NCBI GenBank assembly: GCA_963760435.1
Contig: CAVXDE010000043.1
Coordinates: forward strand, 62,001-126,000
Direction: 5' to 3'
DNA length: 64,000 bases
Origin: JAFAXD01 sp963760435
Lineage (GTDB): Bacteria > Pseudomonadota > Alphaproteobacteria > Rhizobiales > Xanthobacteraceae
Part shown: in pieces, positions 45,411 through 54,728 of the stretch
Layout: every line of letters begins with the position of its first letter
How positions within the stretch are numbered: position 1 is the first letter of the stretch
Program-made: the position numbers and the translations under genes
The notes under the pieces: generated by a model
Databases searched by the model: none
Told to the model about the DNA's origin: nothing
What the model saw: only the letters and a program-made list of their open reading frames with translations

Positions 45411-45539
45411 GTTGCCTCTCGCGGAGGACCCGTGACCCGGGTGCTAGTAGGTTATCCTTTTTTGAGGCCCAATCACATGGGCGCTCCTCTCAGTTCGTCA
45501 TGGCCGAGCTTGTTCATCGCTTGTCCCGGCGGTCCCCAT

Positions 45540-45656
45540 CATTGCGAGGAGCCAACGGGTCCGGCCCGAAGTGGCCGGCCCGATGACAGGCTCCGCGACG
45601 AAGCAATCCAGTGCGGCACCTCAGCGCTGGATTGCTTCGCTTCGCTCGCAATGACG
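45540..45656. repeat. Partial copy of the GCAATCC repeat element
   Basis: CATTGCGAGG...GAAGCAATCCAG...CTGGATTGCTTCGC...CGCAATGACG, the same hairpin core as the copies at 6.8 and 20.4 kb, but with a diverged middle. It occupies most of the 270-base gap between the DUF4126 and FecR-like genes; the rest of the gap shows nothing I can name. Confidence 0.7.
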
Positions 45657-45681
45657 CGGGTCGCCGAGATACGGTTTATGC

Positions 45682-46920
45682 TTAATTATTCTGCTTCCTT
45701 TGCCCCGGCTTTGGCGTTGCGGCTTTGCGCTGCGCGGGCGGTCGCGGCTGGGCGGCGCGGCGCTGGCCGCCTTGACCTTGCAGCGCTGGCTGGCCCTGTT
45801 GGCCGGGTTGCCCTTGCGCATTCTGCTGCCCCCGCTGTGTGTTCTGCTGGCCTTGTTGTTGATTCGCTCCGCCCGGTTGATTCTGTTGCCCGCCCTGGTT
45901 GGGACGCGCTTGGGTGTTCTGCTGCCCGGGCCGGTTAGGTTGTCCGGCCGTTGACGGCTGTCCCGGCCGGTTGGCTTGGCCTTGTCGTCCCGGTTGTTGA
46001 ATTTGTTGACCCTGCCGCCCTGGCTGTTGTCCCGGCCGGCCCGGCGCATTCGGGGTACGCTGCTGGTTCGGCGGACGCTGCAAGCCGGGCTGCTGTTGGT
46101 TGCGGCGTTGGTTGATCAACTGGCGGCCCGTGCGCTGCGCCGCAAAGGTTTGCTGCACGAAGGCGCGGTCGCGCGCGGCTTCCTGCGCCGATATGCGCAG
46201 CGGTACGGCGGCGAAACCACCCGGGCCGGAGCGGATCGAAAATCCAGACGCCGCGCGCGTCAACGTTCCGAGCCGCGCGCCTCCGGCGCCAAACAATTCG
46301 ATCTGCCCGACCCGGCCATTGGCGTCGGGATAGAGTTTGACGGACACGTCGCCGGTGCCGCCGGACGGCACCTCGATCAGGCCGGTGGTGCCGCGAATGC
46401 CGAGCGTGGCGGTGGGCGTCACGATCTTCATGTCGCCGGTCTTGGCGACGAGGCTTGCGACGAACGCCGCGCTGCCGCGCACGACATTGAACACGGCCGA
46501 GTTCTTGCTGCCGCCCTGTTCAAACAGAAAATCGCTGACCGCGAGTGTCGCGCTTGGCCCGAGCCGGAATGTGGTCTCGTCATCGAAGGTGACCGCGAGC
46601 GAACCGTCGGGATCCGTTTGCAGCAGGTCGCCCTTGAGGATCGCGTCGCTCGTCTTCAGCCGCGTAACCGGCGCGCCGTTGCGAAAATCGCTGGCGCCGC
46701 CGGCCACACTGGCGACGCTGCCAACCGGCGCGTCGGCAGCAGCCTGGCCGGGCGGCGAGGCCGATGTTTGCGGAGCAGTGGGTTGCGCCGGTGCGGCAGG
46801 CGCGGGCTGCGGCGCGTCCTGTGCCCGTCCAGGCAAACTCCATCCCAGCAGCAGAATGACTGCTGCTGCGATTGTTCGTGACGCCCGTCCTCCGACCCGC
46901 AGCGGGGATCGGGCGCGCAA
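45682..46920 (-). CDS. FecR-domain exported protein with long Q/G/P/N/R-rich tail
   Basis: 412 residues. A signal peptide (to GRA-Q) is followed by an A/P-rich linker. Next comes a FecR-like domain (about 65-240) with DLLQTDPDGSLAVTFDDETTFRLGPSA and ATLGIRGTTGLIEV, the pattern of surface or periplasmic FecR proteins not tied to sigma factors. Residues about 265-412 are low complexity, dominated by Gln, Gly, Pro, Asn and Arg (QQPGRQGQ, RPGQQNTQ). The tail should be disordered and may bind the cell wall or polyanions. It ends 8 bases before HupE's stop on the same strand, with HupE upstream. Confidence 0.82.
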   Translation of the reverse strand: MRARSPLRVGGRASRTIAAAVILLLGWSLPGRAQDAPQPAPAAPAQPTAPQTSASPPGQAAADAPVGSVASVAGGASDFRNGAPVTRLKTSDAILKGDLLQTDPDGSLAVTFDDETTFRLGPSATLAVSDFLFEQGGSKNSAVFNVVRGSAAFVASLVAKTGDMKIVTPTATLGIRGTTGLIEVPSGGTGDVSVKLYPDANGRVGQIELFGAGGARLGTLTRAASGFSIRSGPGGFAAVPLRISAQEAARDRAFVQQTFAAQRTGRQLINQRRNQQQPGLQRPPNQQRTPNAPGRPGQQPGRQGQQIQQPGRQGQANRPGQPSTAGQPNRPGQQNTQARPNQGGQQNQPGGANQQQGQQNTQRGQQNAQGQPGQQGQPALQGQGGQRRAAQPRPPAQRKAATPKPGQRKQNN

Positions 46921-46927
46921 GCGTGTC

Positions 46928-47527
46928 TCAGCCGATCACCAGCAGTGCCGCCCCGACCACAGCGGCGGCACCACCGGCAAGCTGCGCAAGCTGGCGTCCA
47001 CCTGCGGCGCGTCCGATCAGGATGCCGAAGCCAATCCCGATCGCATGCAGGGCGGTGGTCGCCAACACAAAGCCAAGGCCATACAAGACGCCCGACGCGG
47101 CCGCCGGCATCTCCGTTCCGTGCGCATGGCCGTGGAAGATCGCGAAGAAGCCGACCAGCGCCATGGCGACTGCGACCGGGACGCGGATCGCAAATGCAAT
47201 CGCTGCGCCCAACGCCACTACGGAGAGCGCGATGCCGGTCTCCACGTAGGGAATGGTGATGCCGAGCATGCCAGCGACGCCAGCCGCCGCCATCACGGCG
47301 ACGAAGGTGCCGGGGACGAGCCACAGCGCGCGGCCGCCGAGCTGGGCCGCAAACACGCCAACCGCCAGCATCGCGATCAGGTGGTCAAGCCCGGTGAACG
47401 GATGCGCAAACCCGTGCGCCAGGTCATGGATCTCGCCAAACCCTGGGTGAGCGGAAGCAAGCGTTGGAAAAGCGGCGAGGGTGATTGTCAACGCCGCAGT
47501 GCAGACTGGTAAAAGCTTACGATGCAT
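46928..47527 (-). CDS. hupE: HupE/UreJ-type nickel/cobalt permease
   Basis: 199 residues from the ATG at 47527. An N-terminal signal or helix ends ASAHPGFGEIHDL. The HupE hallmark HPFTGLDHLIAML follows, and a second His motif FFAIFHGHAHGTEMP; six membrane segments. The family takes up Ni or Co. No hydrogenase or urease gene is near. Instead it is divergent from an EutA-like gene with His-rich ends, which points to cobalt and B12 chemistry by inference. Confidence 0.88.
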   Translation of the reverse strand: MHRKLLPVCTAALTITLAAFPTLASAHPGFGEIHDLAHGFAHPFTGLDHLIAMLAVGVFAAQLGGRALWLVPGTFVAVMAAAGVAGMLGITIPYVETGIALSVVALGAAIAFAIRVPVAVAMALVGFFAIFHGHAHGTEMPAAASGVLYGLGFVLATTALHAIGIGFGILIGRAAGGRQLAQLAGGAAAVVGAALLVIG

Positions 47528-47618
47528 GATGAAACCCCAAATCCGGCCCGGTATGATCAGAAAAACGAATACGCTATTGAGCGTGCATTTTCCAGGCAGC
47601 TCCCTGAACGAGCCATGA

Positions 47619-49265
47619 ATGACCGTTGACAGCCCCAAGCCGCATTCGCTCACCGATCACCGGCTTGGGCTTGATCTCGATCACGTCCACGACGGGTTCG
47701 CCGATCATGATCATGATTTCCCCGACGAAGGGCCGCTCGAGGAGAATCCGATCTGGCTGCAGGACCGCGTCACGCTCACCAGCGTCGGCATCGACATCGG
47801 CTCATCCGGGACGCAGGTCATTTTCTCCCGCGTGCACATGCGCCGACTGGGCGAGGATTTGTCGAGCCGCTATTACGTGGCGTCGCGCGAGACTTTGTTT
47901 GCTTCGCCGGTTGCGCTTACGCCGTATGAGAGTGAGCATCGGATTGACGAAACAGCGCTCAGCGTCATTATCAATCAAGCCTATGCGGCAGCTGGGCTCG
48001 CATCGGCCGATATCGACACCGGCGTCGTCATTCTGACCGGCGAAGCGCTGCGCCGCGAGAACGCGGAGCCGATTGCTGGTGTCATCGCCGGCCGCGGGGG
48101 CGACCTCGTGTGCGCCAGCGCCGGGCATCACATGGAAGCCATGCTGGCCGCCTACGGCTCCGGCAGCGCGGCGGTTGCGCATGATCGCCACCAGCGCATT
48201 CTCAACATCGATATTGGCGGCGGCACGACCAAGCTCGCGGTGGCGCAAGACGGGCGCGTGGTCGCGACAGCCGCCCTCGATATTGGTGGGCGCTTGCTGG
48301 TGGTGGACGACGCCGGTCGGATCACACGTCTCGATCCGGCCGGGCGGCTCCACGCCGAACGCGCGGGATTTGATTGGCACCGCGGCGATCTGATCGCACA
48401 GACGGACCTCGACAAAGTCGCGGGCGTGATGGCGGACGCGTTGGTTGAGGCGGTCACGCGTTGGCCGCTGCCCGAGGAGGTCGCAAACCTGTTGCTCACC
48501 GACCCGATCGACATCGGAGCAATCGACGGCGTGATGTTCTCGGGCGGTGTGGCGGAGTATGTCTATCAGCGCGAGACCCGCGATTTCGGCGATCTGGGCC
48601 GCTGGCTGGGTCACGCGATTGCGCATCGTCTGGCGAGCCATCGGCTGCCGTGGCCGCTGTTGCCCGCCGGCGAGTGCATCCGCGCGACTGCGCTCGGCGC
48701 GTCGGAGTACAGCGTTCAATTGTCGGGGTCGACCAGCTTCATCTCCGATCCCGGATCGTTGCTGCCCCGCCGCAACCTCAAAGTCTTGCGGCCAAATTAT
48801 CGATGCGGCGACCAGATCGACGCCGATGCTCTCGCCTCGGCTATTCATGCGCATGTGGTTGCGTTCGATGCGACGCAAGAGGACGTGGCGCTCGCTCTGT
48901 CCTGGCGCGGCGTGCCCTCGCACGCGCGCCTGGCGGCATTCGCGGATGGGATCCGACGCGGCCTCCCGGCGCACGTCTCTGAGGGCCGCCCGCTGTTCCT
49001 GATGCTCGACGGCGACGTTGCCCAGACTCTGGGTGCGATCCTACGCGACGAGCTCGCGATCAAGAATGAACTGCTCGTGATCGATGGCGTCGTGCTCTGG
49101 GATTTCGACTATATCGATCTCGGCCGCATCAGGCTGCCGTCCAACACCGTTCCGGTGACCATCAAATCGCTTGTGTTCAATCAGGATCCGCGCCGGCCGC
49201 ATGGTCATGCACATTCACACGCCAGCCATCGCGAGACACACAAGCATCATCATGATCATGATTAA
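47619..49265 (+). CDS. eutA: EutA-like ASKHA ATPase with His-rich N- and C-termini, copy 2
   Basis: 548 residues, about 80 longer than EutA. The core has phosphate-1 SVGIDIGSSGTQ (56-66), phosphate-2 LNIDIGGGTTKLAV and adenosine motif VMFSGGVAEYVY. An N-terminal extension contains DHDHDFPDEG, and the C-terminal 21 residues hold about ten His (HGHAHSH, HKHHHDHD), a likely metal store or sensor. No ethanolamine ammonia-lyase genes are nearby; the divergent neighbour is HupE. The C-terminus overlaps the MscS gene start by 14 bases. Confidence 0.82.
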   Translation: MTVDSPKPHSLTDHRLGLDLDHVHDGFADHDHDFPDEGPLEENPIWLQDRVTLTSVGIDIGSSGTQVIFSRVHMRRLGEDLSSRYYVASRETLFASPVALTPYESEHRIDETALSVIINQAYAAAGLASADIDTGVVILTGEALRRENAEPIAGVIAGRGGDLVCASAGHHMEAMLAAYGSGSAAVAHDRHQRILNIDIGGGTTKLAVAQDGRVVATAALDIGGRLLVVDDAGRITRLDPAGRLHAERAGFDWHRGDLIAQTDLDKVAGVMADALVEAVTRWPLPEEVANLLLTDPIDIGAIDGVMFSGGVAEYVYQRETRDFGDLGRWLGHAIAHRLASHRLPWPLLPAGECIRATALGASEYSVQLSGSTSFISDPGSLLPRRNLKVLRPNYRCGDQIDADALASAIHAHVVAFDATQEDVALALSWRGVPSHARLAAFADGIRRGLPAHVSEGRPLFLMLDGDVAQTLGAILRDELAIKNELLVIDGVVLWDFDYIDLGRIRLPSNTVPVTIKSLVFNQDPRRPHGHAHSHASHRETHKHHHDHD

Positions 49266-51624
49266 CGGTTTGAGGTTCGGGCTCTTCGTCCTGCTGTTGC
49301 TGGCCCAGCTTAGCCTTGTACCCGCGATCGTGCACGCCCAGCAGGCCTCCTCGACGCCCCCATCTCCCGAAGTTTCAACGAGCGATCTCGCGCCGATCAA
49401 GCAGTTGCTCGACGAAATCCAACAGTCGATCAGCCATGATGGGCATAGCGATCAGAGTCTGAGCGAGTTGCGCGACAAGCTTGCGCCGATCCGTGATGGA
49501 TTGCGTGCAAAGTTCGATATGCTCGACCCCAAGCTTGCCGAGGTCGACAGCCGCCTCTCCGAACTCGGCCCGGCGCCCGCGGCGGGCGCGCCCGCTGAGA
49601 GCCAGGAAATTGCGCAAGAGCGCGAAAAGCTCGCGCAGACGCGGGCCGAGGTGGACGCGGCGCTCAAGCAGACCCGCCTCCTGAGCGTGCGTGCGGATGA
49701 GATCGCCGCGCGCATCAACGAAAGCAGGCGGACATTGTTCAGCCGCGCGTTGTTCCAACGCACGCCCGGGGTGCTCGACCAGGCATTCTGGAGCGGGACC
49801 CTGCGCGCTCTGCAGACGGAGTGGCAGGGTTTTGCGTTCATGCTGCGGTCATGGGGCGAGTATGCGCAGCGCCACGGCGGCGTAGCGGGCGCTGCCGTCA
49901 GCATCGCCACCTTCCTGATCATCGCTCTGATCTTCTTCGCGGTCGCCTACGCGTGGCGGCGGCGGCTGGCGCACGATGTCGAGCCGGATCGCACCCAGCG
50001 CCGGCTGGCACGCACGCTGGCTGGTCTCGGCGTGCTCCTCCGCCACGCGTTGATCACCCCGCTCTGCGTGTTTGTCGTCGTCAAAGTGCTGGACGGCAAT
50101 GGATTGCTGTTGCCGATCATTGCGGACCTGGGAAACGGTCTCGCCGTCGCCGTGGCCGTCGCGAGCTTCGGATACGGGATCGCCCAGGCGGTTCTCGCGC
50201 CGACAGCGTCGTACCGGCGGCTCGTCAGTGCCGACGATCTGGCCGCCCGCCGGCTCGCCTCCTACTTGACCTGGAGCGCGCGCATCCTCGGTGCCGCGAT
50301 CTTCCTCAACATCATGCACAAGGCGGTGGGCGCACCGCTGTCGTCGACGGTCGCGACCAGCGCGCTGTTGTCGGGGCTGATCGGACTGCTGACGTTGTAT
50401 CTGTTGCTGCGGCTGCCACCCGCCGAGACCAGCGCCGGCCTGCGCTGGGTGCGTTTCCTCGCCTGGGTCCTGGTCGCGGCCATCGCCGCCGCGCTGGTGA
50501 TGGGCTTCGTCGGGTTTTCGGCGTTTCTCGCCGGGCGAACGATCGTGTTGTTGATGATGGCCGGTGCGTTCCATCTCGGCACCAGGCTCATCGATGCGGT
50601 GGTCAGCGATTCGTTGAACGCCAACTCGGAACGCGGCCGGCGCATGGCGGCGACTTTCGGTCTGTCGCCGCGCGGCCTCGAGCTGGTCGCCACGTTGCTG
50701 GCGGCGCTGTTCAAGATCTGTCTCGCGCTGCTGGCGATTTTCCCGGTGCTTGGGCCCTGGGGGATTTTCGCCGCCGATTTCTTCGAGGTCGTGCAGAACG
50801 CGGTGTTCGGGTTCCGGGTCGGCGATATCAGCATCTCGCTCGACACCATCGTCAGCGCGGTGGTGCTGCTGCTGATCGGTTTTGCGGCCACGCGGTTCGT
50901 GCAGCGCTGGCTCGAACGCCGGTTCTTGCCGCGCACCGGTCTCGATCCGGGTTTGCAGAATTCAGTCTCCGTGCTGTTCGGCTATGCCGGCGTGATCATC
51001 GCGCTGATCTTTGCGCTCTCGGAGCTCGGGATCGACCTGCAGAAGATCGCGCTGATCGCCGGCGCGCTCTCGGTCGGCATCGGCTTTGGCCTGCAGTCGG
51101 TCGTATCCAACTTCGTGTGCGGCATCATTCTGCTGGCCGAACGGCCGATCCGGGTCGGCGACTGGGTGCTGGTGAAGAACGAGGAAGGTTACGTGCGCCG
51201 CATCAGCGTGCGCGCCACCGAGATCGAGACGTTCGACCGCGCCAGCGTGATCGTGCCCAATCAGGATTTCATCACCGGCGTCGTCAAGAACATGACGCAC
51301 GGCAACCCGATGGGGCGGATCATCATCAAGCTCGGGGTTGCCTACGACAGCGACATGGACCGGGTGCGCGATATGTTGATCGAGATCGCGCAGGCGCATC
51401 CGCAGGTGATGCGCAGCCCACCGCCGGCGGTGTTGTTCATGGGCTTTGGGGTGATCGCACTTGATGTGGAGCTGCGCTGCTTCGTGACCAACGTGCAAAA
51501 CGCGGTCATCACGCGCAGCGACCTCAATTTCGCCATCCTGCGCCGCTTTCGGGAAGTGGGCATCGGCATTCCGACCAACCCGGCAGACCTTAAACTCGCG
51601 GCCAAAGGCTCGACCAGCGCTTAA
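49252..51624 (+). CDS. MscS-family mechanosensitive channel with DUF3772
   Basis: 790 residues from the ATG at 49252 (49258 also possible), overlapping the previous gene. A signal peptide ends at VHA-Q. A helical, coiled-coil-prone periplasmic DUF3772 region follows (about 30-190), then about ten membrane helices. The MscS pore and beta domain (about 560-780) has IGFGLQSVVSNFVCGIILL and ERPIRVGDWVLV. It would release solutes under hypo-osmotic stress. Confidence 0.9.
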   Translation: MIMINGLRFGLFVLLLLAQLSLVPAIVHAQQASSTPPSPEVSTSDLAPIKQLLDEIQQSISHDGHSDQSLSELRDKLAPIRDGLRAKFDMLDPKLAEVDSRLSELGPAPAAGAPAESQEIAQEREKLAQTRAEVDAALKQTRLLSVRADEIAARINESRRTLFSRALFQRTPGVLDQAFWSGTLRALQTEWQGFAFMLRSWGEYAQRHGGVAGAAVSIATFLIIALIFFAVAYAWRRRLAHDVEPDRTQRRLARTLAGLGVLLRHALITPLCVFVVVKVLDGNGLLLPIIADLGNGLAVAVAVASFGYGIAQAVLAPTASYRRLVSADDLAARRLASYLTWSARILGAAIFLNIMHKAVGAPLSSTVATSALLSGLIGLLTLYLLLRLPPAETSAGLRWVRFLAWVLVAAIAAALVMGFVGFSAFLAGRTIVLLMMAGAFHLGTRLIDAVVSDSLNANSERGRRMAATFGLSPRGLELVATLLAALFKICLALLAIFPVLGPWGIFAADFFEVVQNAVFGFRVGDISISLDTIVSAVVLLLIGFAATRFVQRWLERRFLPRTGLDPGLQNSVSVLFGYAGVIIALIFALSELGIDLQKIALIAGALSVGIGFGLQSVVSNFVCGIILLAERPIRVGDWVLVKNEEGYVRRISVRATEIETFDRASVIVPNQDFITGVVKNMTHGNPMGRIIIKLGVAYDSDMDRVRDMLIEIAQAHPQVMRSPPPAVLFMGFGVIALDVELRCFVTNVQNAVITRSDLNFAILRRFREVGIGIPTNPADLKLAAKGSTSA

Positions 51625-51698
51625 CCTTTCGCTGCCAAAGTGTCCCGCAAAGCAGATTCGGCTTTGCGAGACGCGCGCGCTCAGACAAAAGACCACGG

Positions 51699-52211
51699 AT
51701 GCATCCACGCGTAGCTGCGATTGTCCTGGCGAGCCTCACGCTTGCCGGGTGTGCCGGAGAGGGACCTCCGTCGGAGCCGAGCTTCTATAAGAGCTTGGCG
51801 AGCCCGGGTGCCGAGGTTGACGCCGCGGCGGCGCAATCCATGATCTCCGGCTACCGGCACAACAACGGCCTCGGCCCGGTCACCCTTGACCCCAACTTGA
51901 TGCGGCTTGCGGGCGAGCAGTCGCGCGCCATGGCTCAACGCGACAAGCTCGACCAAAATGCTGCGCGGTCGTTCAACGAGCGCATTGCAAGCGCGGGGTT
52001 CCCGCCCAAGTCCGCCGTCGAGAATGTCGGGGCGGGTTACCACACCCTCGCAGAGGCGTTCTCCGGCTGGCGTGATTCGCCGCCGCATCGGGCAAACCTG
52101 CTCAATCCGACCGTGACACGGATGGGGATCGCGGCGGTTTACGCGCCCAACTCCAAGTACAAGGTGTTTTGGACCCTGATCATGGCCAATCCCGGGGATG
52201 AACGGGGATAG
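51699..52211 (+). CDS. CAP-domain lipoprotein
   Basis: 170 residues. The lipobox LTLAGC gives a lipidated Cys at residue 18. The CAP/SCP domain shows MISGYRHNNGLGPVTLDPNLMRLA, NVGAGYHTLAEAFSGWRDSPPHRANLLNP and a final WTLIMANP, with the His and Glu residues of the family cavity. The role of bacterial CAP proteins is little known. A clear terminator follows. Confidence 0.9.
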   Translation: MHPRVAAIVLASLTLAGCAGEGPPSEPSFYKSLASPGAEVDAAAAQSMISGYRHNNGLGPVTLDPNLMRLAGEQSRAMAQRDKLDQNAARSFNERIASAGFPPKSAVENVGAGYHTLAEAFSGWRDSPPHRANLLNPTVTRMGIAAVYAPNSKYKVFWTLIMANPGDERG

Positions 52212-52283
52212 GTTCACACGACTGACACGTAGCTTTCCTACAGAGGCCGCGGGAGCGGTTACTCCCTCCAGCCTCATCGACTT

Positions 52284-52310
52284 GCCCCGCGTCATGCGGG
52301 GCTTTCTTTG
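52284..52310 (+). terminator. Rho-independent terminator
   Basis: GCCCCGC-GTCAT-GCGGGGC followed by TTTCTTTG: a perfect 7-base GC stem with a T-rich tail, 72 bases after the CAP gene stop and just before the convergent small gene's 3' end. Confidence 0.88.
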
Positions 52311-52607
52311 TCAGTTCGCTGAATTCGCCGCGTTCGCCGGGTGTTTGGGCTTCTTGGCGGTCGCCTGGTGGTGCGTTGGCGCAACCGCGGCGGCATTGGC
52401 CGGCGTGGCTTCACTGCTGCGCACGACGGCCCATGGATCGGTGTTGCGCGCCTTGTCGGGCAGCTGCTTGGTCATCGCCTTGTAGGCCGCGTCCGCTTCC
52501 TTGTCGGATTTCTGCTGCTCTTCGGTCCGGGCCGTCGTCTGCAGCCCCTCGGCAAAAGCCGGCAGGCTCATCAGTGCGAGTCCCAGGGCCACCAGAACGG
52601 TTCGCAT
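52311..52607 (-). CDS. Small exported protein, Ala/Lys/Pro-rich tail
   Basis: 98 residues from the ATG at 52607 (GGAGGG upstream). The signal peptide ends AFA-E. The mature part has EEQQKSDKEADAAYKAMTKQLPDKA, a helix seen in small exported rhizobial proteins (ending in a P-D-K-A...DPW pattern), then a low-complexity tail. Function unknown. Confidence 0.75.
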   Translation of the reverse strand: MRTVLVALGLALMSLPAFAEGLQTTARTEEQQKSDKEADAAYKAMTKQLPDKARNTDPWAVVRSSEATPANAAAVAPTHHQATAKKPKHPANAANSAN

Positions 52608-52809
52608 GGGTTCCCTCCATCCCCTCGTCTTCTTTGATCCTACCATAGTCGCGCTCACCGGGCGAAGCCGCGTCGCGGTTCGCCAGCGCGCAGAACGCAG
52701 CAAACCGGCAACACCGCGTGCCGATTCCCACCCCACGTTTCGCATGTGTTGGAACAAATTGGTCGGTTTTGCGTCAAGGAGATGACGAGTTGAGCAAAAG
52801 ACCCAGGCG

Positions 52810-53022
52810 ATGACCATACCACCCGAAGAATACCGCACCAGGGCTGCCGAGTGCCTGCGTTCCGCGCCGACCATGTTCGATTCGCTCGCGCGCGATACGT
52901 TGGTTCACATGGCCGCCCATTGGGCCCGGCTTGCCGAGTTCCACGAAGCGAGCCGCAATCTTCAGGACATTCCGCAGGTCGTCTCCGACGTAACTGGTCG
53001 GCGGGCTGCTGCCGCGACCTGA
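52810..53022 (+). CDS. Small hypothetical protein
   Basis: 70 residues: IPPEEYRTRAAECLRSAPTM followed by LVHMAAHWARLAEFHEAS. This helical pattern (Y..RA.EC......A........L..MA..W..LA) is frequent as a short unknown protein in Bradyrhizobium-type genomes. Function unknown. Confidence 0.65.
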   Translation: MTIPPEEYRTRAAECLRSAPTMFDSLARDTLVHMAAHWARLAEFHEASRNLQDIPQVVSDVTGRRAAAAT

Positions 53023-53029
53023 TTAACCC

Positions 53030-54259
53030 TCAGTTTCTTGCCGTGTCCCCGACGTCAGCGACCCGCATGTGCACGGTTTTGGTCTGACCATCCCGCTGGG
53101 TGGCGAGTTCGATGGTGCTGCCGATCCCCACACGCTCGATCTGATCAGTCAAGTCGTCGAGGCTCTGTATGGGCGCGCCGTTGAGGGCGACGATAATATC
53201 GCCCGGAGCGCCGGTTTTGGGATCGGCGCCGCGCAAGCCGGCGCGTTCCGCCGGCGAGCCCGGCGAGGTACCGAGCACCATGATCCCCCGCTTTCCCAGC
53301 CGCGTGGTCACCGCGTCGCCGGCGGCGACGATGCCAATTCCCGGCGTTGCCACCCGCCCGGTGCGAATGAGCTGCGGGACCACCCGGTTGATCACATCAA
53401 CCGGGATGGCGAAGCCGATCCCGGCATTCGACCCTGAGGGCGACAGGATCGCAGTCGTAATGCCAATCAAGCGGCCGGCCGAGTCGAGCAACGGCCCCCC
53501 CGAGTTGCCTGGGTTGATGGCGGCGTCGGTTTGAATGATGTTGGTGATGTCGTGGCCGGCATCAGTCGGCAGTCGTCGCTTGAGGGCGCTGATGATGCCG
53601 GTGGTGAGCGACTGATCAAGCCCAAACGGGCTGCCGATCGAAAATACCCATTGGCCAACTTTAAGGTCCGCCGAGCGCCCGAGCGCAATAGGCGGAGGAA
53701 GTCGTCGCGGGGAACGCGGGCGCAGGACAGCGATGTCGTAATCAGGCGATGTGCCCACCAGCTCGGCTTCCACCACTTCGCCCGACGCGAAGCGAACCAC
53801 AATCGCGCCGGCGTCGGACACGACATGGCTATTGGTCACCAGGTGGCCGGCAGTATCCCAGACGATCCCGCTTCCAGCCTGGACATCGCCGGTCTCGGCG
53901 GGCTGATCCTCGTCAGTGCTGGATGACTTCTCGGTCGAACGTGCCGTTTCCGCCGGCCGTTTGTCTTCCGATGCGACCGGCCGAGCAGCGACCTGCACCA
54001 CCGACGGCGAGACGCGCTCGAAGATCTCGACTCCGGTTCGTTCCCCCTCGGCCACGCTGCCGCGCGCCTCGACGGTGCGCGGCGTGCCGTAGAGCAGGCG
54101 ATCAAAGTGCGGCTGCGCGACGAGGATCGCCAGCAGGATCACGGCGAATGCAAGCAGCGCACGGATGACCCGGTCTCCCGTCGGCGCTGCGGGGGGTGCG
54201 CGCCGGCGCTGATCGCTGCGGGTTGGCGAGGGTAAAGGCGAATTGGACACGCCGTTCAA
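53030..54259 (-). CDS. Membrane-anchored DegS/HtrA-type serine protease
   Basis: 409 residues. One N-terminal membrane helix (about 31-49) anchors a trypsin-like protease with catalytic H145 (SHVVS), D175 (DYDIAVLR) and S253 (GNSGGPLL), followed by one PDZ domain (about 310-400, with GSPAERAGLRGAD). An acidic and Ser-rich stretch (about 95-125) separates anchor and protease. This layout suggests envelope-stress proteolysis in the periplasm. Confidence 0.9.
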   Translation of the reverse strand: MNGVSNSPLPSPTRSDQRRRAPPAAPTGDRVIRALLAFAVILLAILVAQPHFDRLLYGTPRTVEARGSVAEGERTGVEIFERVSPSVVQVAARPVASEDKRPAETARSTEKSSSTDEDQPAETGDVQAGSGIVWDTAGHLVTNSHVVSDAGAIVVRFASGEVVEAELVGTSPDYDIAVLRPRSPRRLPPPIALGRSADLKVGQWVFSIGSPFGLDQSLTTGIISALKRRLPTDAGHDITNIIQTDAAINPGNSGGPLLDSAGRLIGITTAILSPSGSNAGIGFAIPVDVINRVVPQLIRTGRVATPGIGIVAAGDAVTTRLGKRGIMVLGTSPGSPAERAGLRGADPKTGAPGDIIVALNGAPIQSLDDLTDQIERVGIGSTIELATQRDGQTKTVHMRVADVGDTARN

Positions 54260-54314
54260 CGTGCGAACGGTCCGCTGGTTCAGTGCCCCTCGAAACGGGA
54301 CGCGGAAACCTCAG

Positions 54315-54686
54315 CTACGCGGCGGCCGGTCTCCCTGGCTTTCCGCGCATGTTGAGGATCCGCCGGTAATGCGGCCGCGGCCAGTGCCCGTGCGCCAGCT
54401 GGTCCCCGATTTCCCGCAGGGCTGCAACGATATCCTCGAATTTCACCGGCTGGCCTGCCCCGGAACCGGGTTTCCTGGCTCCAGGGCGCACGCGTCGCGC
54501 GTCTGCGGCCCATGCTGCCAGGATGGCGTGCTTTTCACTGAGCGTCAGATCCAGATCATCGACCACCTGGTGGGGGTGCCCAAAGGCGCCGGACGGATGC
54601 AGCAGCAGCGAACCCAGGTCAAAATACGCGGGTCCGGTGCCCGGCTGGCGGCCGCGCGGTTCGGGCATGCGTGCTTGTCCCCTCAT
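54315..54686 (-). CDS. Conserved hypothetical protein (DLDLTLSEKHAIL motif)
   Basis: 123 residues from the ATG at 54686 (54668 also possible). The conserved part FDLGSLLLHPSGAFGHPHQVV and DDLDLTLSEKHAILAAWAADA is a recurring alphaproteobacterial pattern of unknown function. The C-terminal half adds EDIVAALREIGDQL and a basic end. It lies 55 bases before the protease gene start on the same strand. Confidence 0.7.
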   Translation of the reverse strand: MRGQARMPEPRGRQPGTGPAYFDLGSLLLHPSGAFGHPHQVVDDLDLTLSEKHAILAAWAADARRVRPGARKPGSGAGQPVKFEDIVAALREIGDQLAHGHWPRPHYRRILNMRGKPGRPAAA

Positions 54687-54728
54687 CGAACGACCTCCGG
54701 AAGCGCAATGTTTGCCCCAATGCGCCAA

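Noticed and set aside
46337..47512. 391-codon open frame on the plus strand
   Set aside because: Antisense to the FecR-like and HupE genes, both of which have signal peptides and family motifs.
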